Positions 17,353 through 24,089 of a DNA stretch of 53,696 nt are shown here, in pieces. The DNA lies in the NCBI GenBank assembly GCA_900471605.1, contig UCEY01000060.1:1-53696 (forward strand), in the 5' to 3' direction. Position 1 is the first letter of the stretch. Every line of letters begins with the position of its first letter. A program made the translations under genes and the position numbers. The notes beneath the pieces were generated by a model that did no database searches, had not been told where the DNA came from, and saw only the letters and a list, made by a program, of their open reading frames with translations. The DNA comes from Hyphomicrobiales bacterium (GTDB lineage Bacteria > Pseudomonadota > Alphaproteobacteria > Rhizobiales > Rhizobiaceae).

Positions 17353-19665
17353 ATGGCCGCCGATCTCCGTTTCCTTGCCGCCGCGATTGCCGCGGAAATC
17401 AATGCCCGTCCCGAACAGGCCGCCGCCGCGATCGGGCTGATCGACGAAGGCGCGACCGTGCCGTTCATCGCCCGCTACCGCAAGGAAGTGACCGGCGGGC
17501 TCGACGATACGCAGCTGCGCAACCTGTCGGAACGCCTTGTCTATCTGCGCGAGCTCGAAGCGCGCCGCTCGACCATCGTCGATTCGATCAATTCGCAGGG
17601 CAAGATGACCGACGAACTTGCCGCAAAGATCGGCAGGGCGACGACAAAGGCCGAACTCGAAGACCTCTATCTTCCCTATAAGCCGAAGCGCCGCACCCGT
17701 GCCGAGATCGCCCGCGAGCGTGGCCTCGGACCCTTGGCCGAAGCGATATGGGCCGACCGCAGCGCCGATCCGGCAAAACTGGCCGAGGCCTATATCAAGG
17801 ACGAGGTCGCCGACGTGAAGGTGGCGCTCGAAGGCGCCCGCGATATCGTCGCCGAGACCTTCTCCGAAAATGCCGACCTGCTTGGCAAGCTGCGCCAACA
17901 CATGCGGACAGGCGCGACGCTGAAGGCCAGGGTGGTGGACGGCAAGCACGAGGCCGGCGCGAAGTTCTCCGACTATTTCGATCATTCCGAACGCTGGTCG
18001 ACGGCCCCCGGCCACCGCGCGCTCGCCATGCTGCGTGGCTGGAACGAGGAATTCCTGACGCTGACCATCGAAGTCGACCAGGACGATCCGTCGCCGGTCA
18101 AGCCTGCCCAGCGGATCATCGCGCTTGCCTTCGATATTCGGGATCGGGGTGCGGCCGACCGCTGGCTGCTGGAAGCCGCCGGCTGGACCTGGCGGGTGAA
18201 ACTTTCCGTATCGCTGTCGCTCGACCTGATGCGGGAGCTGCGCGAGCGCGCCGAGGAGGAGGCGATCCACGTTTTTGCGCGCAACCTCAAGGACCTGCTC
18301 TTGGCCGCGCCTGCCGGTTCGCGCGCCACGATGGGCCTCGATCCGGGCATCCGCACCGGCGTCAAGGTCGCGATCGTCGATGCCACCGGCAAGCTCCTGG
18401 AAACCACCACCGTCTATCCGTTCCCGCCGAAGAACGACATCCGCGGAACCCAGGCCGAACTCGCCGCGCTGATCCGCAAGCATGGCGTCGAGCTGATCGC
18501 CATCGGCAACGGCACCGGTAGCCGCGAGACGGAAAAGCTGGTGGCCGACATGCTGGCGAACCTGCCGGCGTCTCCCTCGGGAGCCAAGCCGACCAAGGTC
18601 ATCGTCTCGGAAGCCGGCGCCTCGGTCTATTCGGCATCGGAAACCGCCGCCGCCGAGTTCCCGCAGCTGGACGTCTCGCTGCGTGGCGCCGTCTCCATCG
18701 CCCGCCGCCTGCAGGATCCGCTGGCGGAATTGGTCAAGATCGAGCCGAAATCGATCGGCGTCGGCCAGTATCAGCACGATGTCGATCAGGGAAAACTCTC
18801 CCGCTCGCTGGATGCGGTTGTGGAAGACGCGGTGAACGCCGTCGGCGTCGATCTCAACATGGCGTCGGCGCCGCTGCTCGCCCGCGTCTCCGGCCTCAGC
18901 CGCTCGATCGCCGAGGCGATCGTCGCTCATCGCGACCAAAATGGGGCTTTCTCGAGCCGCAGGGACCTGCTGAAGGTCGCGCGCCTCGGCAACCGTACCT
19001 TCGAACAGGCGGCCGGCTTCCTGCGCATCCCGAACGGCAAGGAGCCGCTCGATGCCTCCGCCGTCCATCCGGAAGCCTACGGCGTCGCCAAGAAGATCGT
19101 CGCCGCCTGCGGCCGCGACCTGCGCTCGCTGATGGGCGATAGTGCGGCGCTCAAGGCGCTCGACCCGAAGCGGTTCATCGACGAGACCTTCGGCCTGCCG
19201 ACCGTCAAGGACATCATCGCCGAGCTGGAAAAGCCGGGCCGCGACCCGCGCCCGAGCTTCAAGACCGCCACCTTCGCCGAAGGCATCGACGAGATCACCG
19301 ACCTGAAGCCGGGCATGCTGCTGGAAGGCACCGTCACCAACGTCGCCGCCTTCGGCGCTTTCGTCGATATCGGCGTTCACCAGGACGGGCTGGTCCACGT
19401 TTCCCAGCTCGCCGACCGCTTCGTCAAGGACCCGCATGAAGTGGTAAAGGCCGGCGACGTGGTCAAAGTCCGCGTCGTCGAGGTCGATGTGAAGCGCAAG
19501 AGGATAGCGCTGACCATGCGCAAGGATGGCGGCGAGGCGGCGCCTGCTCCCCGCGGCCCGGATCGCGACACCAGGCCGGTCAATCCGAAAATGATGAAAA
19601 CTGAAAAACCCTCATCTCAGGGTGCTTTCGGTGCGGCACTCGCGGAAGCTTTAAAACGTAAGTGA
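17353..19665 (+). CDS. tex: Tex-family RNA-binding transcription accessory protein
   Basis: 770 residues. Layout: N-terminal Tex helical region; YqgF/RuvC-like domain in the middle (GLDPGIRTGVKVAIVDATG at about 331-349); helix-hairpin-helix region (MASAPLLARVSGLSRSIAEAIV); and a C-terminal S1 RNA-binding domain (LKPGMLLEGTVTNVAAFGAFVDIGVHQDGLVHVSQLA, about 652-690) with a basic tail. Related Spt6/Tex proteins bind RNA and act with RNA polymerase. ATG at 17353 opens directly into the conserved N-terminus. A strong terminator follows at 19703-19739. Confidence 0.95.
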   Translation: MAADLRFLAAAIAAEINARPEQAAAAIGLIDEGATVPFIARYRKEVTGGLDDTQLRNLSERLVYLRELEARRSTIVDSINSQGKMTDELAAKIGRATTKAELEDLYLPYKPKRRTRAEIARERGLGPLAEAIWADRSADPAKLAEAYIKDEVADVKVALEGARDIVAETFSENADLLGKLRQHMRTGATLKARVVDGKHEAGAKFSDYFDHSERWSTAPGHRALAMLRGWNEEFLTLTIEVDQDDPSPVKPAQRIIALAFDIRDRGAADRWLLEAAGWTWRVKLSVSLSLDLMRELRERAEEEAIHVFARNLKDLLLAAPAGSRATMGLDPGIRTGVKVAIVDATGKLLETTTVYPFPPKNDIRGTQAELAALIRKHGVELIAIGNGTGSRETEKLVADMLANLPASPSGAKPTKVIVSEAGASVYSASETAAAEFPQLDVSLRGAVSIARRLQDPLAELVKIEPKSIGVGQYQHDVDQGKLSRSLDAVVEDAVNAVGVDLNMASAPLLARVSGLSRSIAEAIVAHRDQNGAFSSRRDLLKVARLGNRTFEQAAGFLRIPNGKEPLDASAVHPEAYGVAKKIVAACGRDLRSLMGDSAALKALDPKRFIDETFGLPTVKDIIAELEKPGRDPRPSFKTATFAEGIDEITDLKPGMLLEGTVTNVAAFGAFVDIGVHQDGLVHVSQLADRFVKDPHEVVKAGDVVKVRVVEVDVKRKRIALTMRKDGGEAAPAPRGPDRDTRPVNPKMMKTEKPSSQGAFGAALAEALKRK

Positions 19666-19702
19666 TTTTTGCGGTCGTCCGCAAAATCTCAATCACAGGA
19701 TG

Positions 19703-19739
19703 CAGGCCGTCTCTTAAGGATTTGACGGCCTGTTTTTTT
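19703..19739 (+). terminator. Rho-independent terminator after tex
   Basis: Arms CAGGCCGT and ACGGCCTG around a 14-base loop, followed by seven T. Strong on the plus strand. Confidence 0.9.
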
Positions 19740-19765
19740 ATGTCATTTTCAAGGCGGCAATGTGC

Positions 19766-19794
19766 TTGAAAGTCGCTCAAAAGCGACTAGATTT
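19766..19794 (+). promoter_or_regulatory. Promoter with palindromic operator upstream of cyclopropane synthase gene
   Basis: TTGAAA at 19766 and TAGATT at 19788, spaced 16 bases, flank a perfect palindrome AGTCGCT-CAAA-AGCGACT at 19771-19788. The repeat fills the spacer between the two promoter boxes, so a bound protein would directly control polymerase access. Confidence 0.45.
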
Positions 19795-19834
19795 TGGATT
19801 AGTAAGGCATCCTTAGTATCCTGGAGGTGGGTCC

Positions 19835-21091
19835 GTGGCCTCGTCCCTTCATAGTCTTCTCAACAAAATCATAAAGACCGGAACTTTGACCGTACGCGGC
19901 TCGGGAGGCGAGCAGCGTTATGGTGGCGGCGGTGGCCGCACCGTTTCGATACGGTTTGCCGATGAAGCCGCGGAGCGCGAACTGGTCGCGGATCCGCCCC
20001 TCAAGCTCGGCGAACTTTACATGGATGGCCGCATTCTCATCGAGGAAGGCGACATCTACGAGTTCCTGGCGCTGATCAAGGACAACACCCTCAGCGAAGG
20101 CCTGACCTTCGGCATGATCTGGCGCGGTGTCGCCCGCATCCTGGTTTCCCAGTTCCGCAACCGCGTGCCGATCAACCACAATCAGCGCAACGTCGCCCAT
20201 CATTACGATCTCGACGAAAAGCTGTTCTCGCTCTTCCTCGACGAGGACTGGCAATATTCCTGCGCCTATTTCAACCCGCCGGGCATCTCGCTCGACGAGG
20301 CCCAGATCGCCAAGAAGCGCCATATCGTCGCCAAGCTGCTGGCCGAGCCCGGCCAGAAGGCGCTGGAGATCGGCTCCGGCTGGGGCGGCATGGCCATGTA
20401 TCTGTCGGAATCCTCCGGCGTCGACGTCACCGGCATCACGCTCTCGACCCAGCAGCTCAAGATTTCAAGCCAACGCGCCGCCAAGCGCGGGCTCGCCAAT
20501 AGCGTCCGCTTCGAGCTGCAGGACTATTATTACCTACCTCCGGACAAGCGTTTCGACCGCATCGTTTCGGTCGGCATGTTCGAGCATGTCGGCCGACTGA
20601 ATTACCCAAAATTCTTCGGCAAGGTGAACGACGTGCTCGCCGATGACGGCGTCATGGTGCTGCATTCGATCGGCCAGCCCTATCCGGCCCTCATCAACAA
20701 CCCGTGGATCGAGAAATACATTTTCCCGGGCGGCTATATCCCGGCGATCTCGGAAGTGATGCCGTCGATCGAGAAGGCGGGGCTGCTGGTGTCAGACATC
20801 GAGATCCTGCCGATGCACTACGCCCACACGCTGCGCCACTGGCGCGAGCGTTTCATCGCCAACAAGGACAAGGCGATAGCGCTTTACGACGAGCGGTTCG
20901 TGCGGATGTGGGAATTCTATCTTGCCGGCTCCGAAATGGCCTTCACGCATGAAAGCTTCTTCATCTTCCAGATGCAGATCGTCAAGAAGCGCACGGCCGT
21001 TCCGGACAATCGCGACTATATCTACGAGCGCGAGGCGGAACTGAGGGCCTTCGAACAGAGCCGCATCCCGCTCGACAAGGTCGCCGTCTGA
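19835..21091 (+). CDS. cfa: Cyclopropane-fatty-acyl-phospholipid synthase
   Basis: 418 residues; uses SAM to methylenate unsaturated acyl chains of membrane phospholipids, normally at entry to stationary phase or under acid stress. An N-terminal lipid-binding part runs to about residue 110, followed by a class I methyltransferase domain with ALEIGSGWGGMAMYL at about 176-190 and the conserved MFEHVG segment. The start is GTG at 19835 with GGAGG seven bases upstream. A palindrome in the promoter suggests a dedicated regulator. A hairpin terminator follows at 21134-21170. Rhizobia commonly have two cfa paralogues; which one this is cannot be told here. Confidence 0.92.
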   Translation: MASSLHSLLNKIIKTGTLTVRGSGGEQRYGGGGGRTVSIRFADEAAERELVADPPLKLGELYMDGRILIEEGDIYEFLALIKDNTLSEGLTFGMIWRGVARILVSQFRNRVPINHNQRNVAHHYDLDEKLFSLFLDEDWQYSCAYFNPPGISLDEAQIAKKRHIVAKLLAEPGQKALEIGSGWGGMAMYLSESSGVDVTGITLSTQQLKISSQRAAKRGLANSVRFELQDYYYLPPDKRFDRIVSVGMFEHVGRLNYPKFFGKVNDVLADDGVMVLHSIGQPYPALINNPWIEKYIFPGGYIPAISEVMPSIEKAGLLVSDIEILPMHYAHTLRHWRERFIANKDKAIALYDERFVRMWEFYLAGSEMAFTHESFFIFQMQIVKKRTAVPDNRDYIYEREAELRAFEQSRIPLDKVAV

Positions 21092-21133
21092 TCTTTCGCG
21101 TGGTTAACAAGCTGGCAACGGAAATGCGATAAT

Positions 21134-21170
21134 AGGACAGAAATCCCCCTCGGGATCTCTGTTCTGTTTT
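21134..21170 (+). terminator. Hairpin terminator after cfa
   Basis: Long imperfect stem (AGGACAGA/TCTGTTCT plus ATCCC/GGGAT, CCTC loop) followed by TTTT. It also lies 22 bases before the mipA-like ATG. Confidence 0.7.
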
Positions 21171-21191
21171 GCGTTTTCGGGATCCGTTGCC

Positions 21192-22001
21192 ATGTCCTTG
21201 CCTCTCCGGGCTGCTCTTTTCATTTCCGCATTTTCGATTGTTTCTTCCGGCAGCGCCAGTGCCCAGGACGGGTTCTGGTCCGGCGACTGGTATCTGACGC
21301 TCGGCGGCGCCGGTTTCGTCGCGCCGAAATTCGAAGGCGACAACGGCCGCAGCCTGCAGTTTTCGCCGATCATCTCGCTCGGCCGCCAGAACAGCAAGCA
21401 GGCCCGCTTCTCCTCGCGCAACGACAGCGCCTCCTTCGCGGTGATCGACCAGGGTTCGGTCCGCGCCGGCGTCGCGGCCAAGCTGATCATGCCGCGCGAC
21501 GGCGATACGTCCGACGACCTGAAGGGCCTGAAGAAGGTGAAGCTCGGCGGCGAACTCGGCGGCTTCATCGATATCTATCCGACCGACTGGATCCGCGCCC
21601 GCGCCGAAATCCGCCAGGGCATCCGTAGCCACGACGGCGTCGTCGCCGACGTTTCGGTCGACGCTTTCACCGATCTCCAGCCGGACCTCAGATTGTCCGG
21701 CGGCCCGCGCGCGACCTGGGCCAGCAACGGTTACAACGATGCCTATTACAAGGTCACGCCGGACCAGTCGGCGGCGTCTGGCCTCTCCGCCTACGACCCG
21801 GGCGGCGGGCTGCATTCGGTCGGCGTCGGCGCCGCGCTGACCTGGAAGGCGACCGAACAGCTCGAACTCTCCTCGTTCGCCGAATACAAGCGGCTGACCG
21901 GCGATGTCGCCGACAGCAGCCTGGTGCGCGAGCGCGGTTCGAAAAACCAGCTGATGTTCGGCGTTTCGGCGAGCTACAAGTTCGGCTTCTCGCTGCCCTG
22001 A
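21192..22001 (+). CDS. MipA/OmpV-family outer membrane protein
   Basis: 269 residues with a Sec signal peptide (about 1-24, ending SGSASAQ). The beta-rich mature part has alternating hydrophobic strands and ends in KFGFSLP, an aromatic-containing terminal strand typical of outer membrane barrels. DWYLTLGGAGFVAPKFEGDNG and SVGVGAALTWKATEQLELSSFAEYKRLTGD match the MipA family (MltA-interacting protein). The stop codon lies inside the first unit of the hairpin array at 21997-22132. Confidence 0.88.
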   Translation: MSLPLRAALFISAFSIVSSGSASAQDGFWSGDWYLTLGGAGFVAPKFEGDNGRSLQFSPIISLGRQNSKQARFSSRNDSASFAVIDQGSVRAGVAAKLIMPRDGDTSDDLKGLKKVKLGGELGGFIDIYPTDWIRARAEIRQGIRSHDGVVADVSVDAFTDLQPDLRLSGGPRATWASNGYNDAYYKVTPDQSAASGLSAYDPGGGLHSVGVGAALTWKATEQLELSSFAEYKRLTGDVADSSLVRERGSKNQLMFGVSASYKFGFSLP

Positions 22002-22132
22002 GACGTGGTCTTCCACGCCTGAGACGTGAGCGTGCTCACGATGGAAGGCGCGGCTCTTCCTCGCCCTGAGACGCGGATTTGTCCGCGTCGCCGGGAGGCG
22101 CGGCGGTTCCCGGCTTCGCGGCCCTGATCAGG
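21997..22132. repeat. Short array of CCTGA-headed hairpins with non-identical stems
   Basis: Four copies of CCTGA head successive inverted repeats. Unit 1 has CGTGG-TCTT-CCACG (22004-22017). Unit 2 has CGTGAG-CGTG-CTCACG (22025-22040). Unit 3 has GACGCGGA-TTTG-TCCGCGTC (22070-22089). The fourth is the palindrome CCTGATCAGG (22123-22132). Units 2 and 3 are each followed by a GGCGCGG block bracketed by GGAA/GGGA and TTCC. Loops are four bases. Stem sequence differs between units while pairing is kept. Confidence 0.75.
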
Positions 22133-22190
22133 CCGGAAGGCGACAATGCGTCCGCTTGACCGTAGCGTTCGGCCGGCGCTAGAACCGGCC

Positions 22191-23141
22191 ATGACGAACG
22201 CCGACGATTTCAGCGGCCGCGTGGCCGACGCTCCCTCCGACAACTGGGTCTACCGCGTTCTGCCGCGGCCGGCCTGGCCCTATGCGCAGCTCGCACGTTG
22301 GGACCGGCCGATCGGCTGGCAGCTGCTGATGTGGCCCTGCTTCTGGTCGGCGGCGCTGGCGGCCAATGCGGCGAAGGGGGAGGGGGCGTTTTCCCTCGGC
22401 CTCCTGCTTTTCCATCTCCTGCTGTTTTTCTTAGGGTCGGTCGCCATGCGCGGCGCCGGCTGCACCTATAACGATCTGATCGACCACGATATCGACATGG
22501 AAGTGGCGCGCACCCGTTCGCGGCCGCTGCCGTCCGGGCGCGTATCCCGCTTCGAGGCGAAGGTCTTCATCGCCGTGCAGGCGCTGGTCGGCCTGCTCGT
22601 CCTCGTCCAGTTCAACGCCTTTACGATCCTGCTCGGCATCCTGTCGCTGGCAGTGGTGGCGATCTATCCCTTCGCCAAGCGTTTCACCGACTGGCCGCAA
22701 TTCTTCCTCGGCCTTGCCTTTTCCTGGGGTGCGCTGATGGGTTGGGCCGCCACGTTCGGCAGCCTCTCCTTCGCCGCCCTCTGGCTCTACCTGGCGGCTA
22801 TCGCCTGGACGATCGGATACGACACGATCTACGCCCACCAGGACAAGGAGGATGACGAACTGATCGGGGTCCGTTCGACCGCGCGTCTGTTCGGCGACAA
22901 TACCAAGCCCTGGCTGATCGGCCTTTACGGCCTGACGCTGATCTTCCTGCTGCTGGCTTTCGGATCGGCAGGCGTCGGGTTTCTGGCCTATATCGGCCTT
23001 CTCGCCGCAGCGCTGATGTTCGGCTGGCAGGTTCTGGTCCTCGATATCGACAATGCCGACCAGTGCCTGCGGCTTTTCAAGTCCAACAACCGCGTCGGCG
23101 CGATCCTGTTTGCCGGCCTCGTTCTGTCGCTCGCCGTTTAA
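22191..23141 (+). CDS. ubiA: 4-hydroxybenzoate polyprenyltransferase
   Basis: 316 residues, about eight membrane helices; attaches the polyprenyl chain to 4-hydroxybenzoate in ubiquinone synthesis. The two Asp-rich prenyl-diphosphate motifs are visible: NDLIDHDID at about 94-102 and DTIYAHQDKEDD at about 214-225, with the following RSRPLPSG conserved loop. The start is ATG at 22191 (MTNADDF); ribosome site weak. The hairpin array lies between mipA and this gene and may form part of its leader. The stop is followed at once by a terminator that serves the opposite strand. Confidence 0.95.
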   Translation: MTNADDFSGRVADAPSDNWVYRVLPRPAWPYAQLARWDRPIGWQLLMWPCFWSAALAANAAKGEGAFSLGLLLFHLLLFFLGSVAMRGAGCTYNDLIDHDIDMEVARTRSRPLPSGRVSRFEAKVFIAVQALVGLLVLVQFNAFTILLGILSLAVVAIYPFAKRFTDWPQFFLGLAFSWGALMGWAATFGSLSFAALWLYLAAIAWTIGYDTIYAHQDKEDDELIGVRSTARLFGDNTKPWLIGLYGLTLIFLLLAFGSAGVGFLAYIGLLAAALMFGWQVLVLDIDNADQCLRLFKSNNRVGAILFAGLVLSLAV

Positions 23142-23144
23142 TGG

Positions 23145-23173
23145 AAAAAGCCCGACCGGCTGAGGATCGGGCT
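23145..23173 (-). terminator. Terminator of the DUF6101 gene
   Basis: Arms AGCCCGA and TCGGGCT with an 11-base loop; on the minus strand followed by TTTTT. It lies between convergent ubiA and the DUF6101 gene. Confidence 0.8.
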
Positions 23174-23220
23174 CCCTCCCATGATATCGCGAGAGGCGGG
23201 GCAAAGGGACAAGCAAAGCC

Positions 23221-23787
23221 CTAGCGGCGCGCGATAATCTCCTTGCCTTCGATCTTCATCGTCACGCCCAGGGTGCCGGTTGTGCGGCGGACCAGGAAGC
23301 GCGGACGACGGGCCGCGAAATAGGAATGGCGGCGGCGCTGCCTGACGCTGTTGGTGCGCACGTCGCCGAGATGGTTTTCCAGCGGCCGGGCGATGCCGTC
23401 GGCTTCCACCATCAGCATCGGAATGCGGAAGGCGTCCGACCAGCTCCGCCAGTCGGCGGCGATGTCGCAGAGATCGTGGGCGACGAGCAGCGGAATGCAC
23501 AGATCCGGGTCGTCGTGGTGAAGTTCGAGCGTGACCGTCACTTCGCCGTCGCCATGGTCGATGGCACGGGCTGCGACACCCTTGAAGGCGCGGGCGGGCA
23601 GGGCGAAGGAGAGCGGCAGGCCGCTTGCGGGAAGGATCTTACGCAGCACGGCGCCGCGTTCGTCGATGGTGATGGTGACATCTCCTGAGGTCTCGCGCAG
23701 CGCATAGGTAACCTGCTGCGGGAAACGAGACGGATCGAGCCTGAATGTCGACCCTGCCCAGACGGGCTTCAGAACGGTATTGGTCAT
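23221..23787 (-). CDS. DUF6101-type conserved protein
   Basis: 188 residues, no signal peptide or membrane segment. N-terminal WAGSTFRLDPSRFPQQVTYA, then a beta-rich region; the C-terminal third is very basic (RQRRRHSYFAARRPRFLVRRTTG) and ends GKEIIARR. I associate this with DUF6101, a rhizobial family of unknown role; the assignment is from memory. AAGGG ten bases before the ATG serves as ribosome site and abuts a folded leader at 23794-23857, so translation may be regulated. A terminator follows the gene. Confidence 0.75.
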   Translation of the reverse strand: MTNTVLKPVWAGSTFRLDPSRFPQQVTYALRETSGDVTITIDERGAVLRKILPASGLPLSFALPARAFKGVAARAIDHGDGEVTVTLELHHDDPDLCIPLLVAHDLCDIAADWRSWSDAFRIPMLMVEADGIARPLENHLGDVRTNSVRQRRRHSYFAARRPRFLVRRTTGTLGVTMKIEGKEIIARR

Positions 23788-23793
23788 CGATAT

Positions 23794-23857
23794 GCTACCC
23801 TTGTTTTACCTGAGAGCCGTTGCCGGTTTCTCCACGGGACTTTTGTCCTCTGATAGC
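23794..23857 (-). promoter_or_regulatory. Structured 5' leader of the DUF6101 gene
   Basis: On the minus strand the leader folds as a three-way junction. A closing GCTA/TAGC stem lies directly beside the ribosome site. It encloses hairpin GGAC-AAAA-GTCC and hairpin GAGA-AA-CCG-GCAA-CGG-C-TCTC, and then an unpaired CAGGTAAAAC. The CTCTCAGGTAAAA stretch resembles the 3' strand of glycine aptamers, but the rest of that aptamer is missing. Confidence 0.45.
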
Positions 23858-24089
23858 CAAAGCATAGGGCGGCCATGTTCGAGACTGCTTAAAAATAGCG
23901 GTTAAAGAAGCCTTGCCTGCCTGGATGGTTAGCAAAAGGGCTCGGTTTTGGGTTTCCGGAAGGTGAATAGGCGCGTTTCTGTGCAGGCGCGGGACATTTT
24001 GGGCGTGCGGCCGGAACTTGCAGAAAAGCCCCGGGCAAGGCTAAACTGCAATGATTGCGGGAGCATCATTCCGACTCGTGGGGCCTTCC
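23858..24089. other. Divergent intergenic region between DUF6101 and DUF1217 genes
   Basis: Should hold both promoters. The A/T-rich patch at about 23888-23915 is a plausible promoter for the minus-strand gene. I see no convincing operator and no additional gene. Confidence 0.4.

Noticed and set aside
17233..19437. A 734-codon open frame on the minus strand opposite tex
   Set aside because: Low-complexity antisense frame; tex on the plus strand has full domain structure and a terminator.
23810..23817. TPP riboswitch on the plus strand (CTGAGA motif)
   Set aside because: The single CTGAGA is not accompanied by the other conserved TPP segments, and no thiamine gene follows.
23794..23857. Glycine riboswitch before the DUF6101 gene
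   Set aside because: Only the CTCTCAGGTAAAA strand fits; the conserved core and the partner helices of the aptamer are absent.
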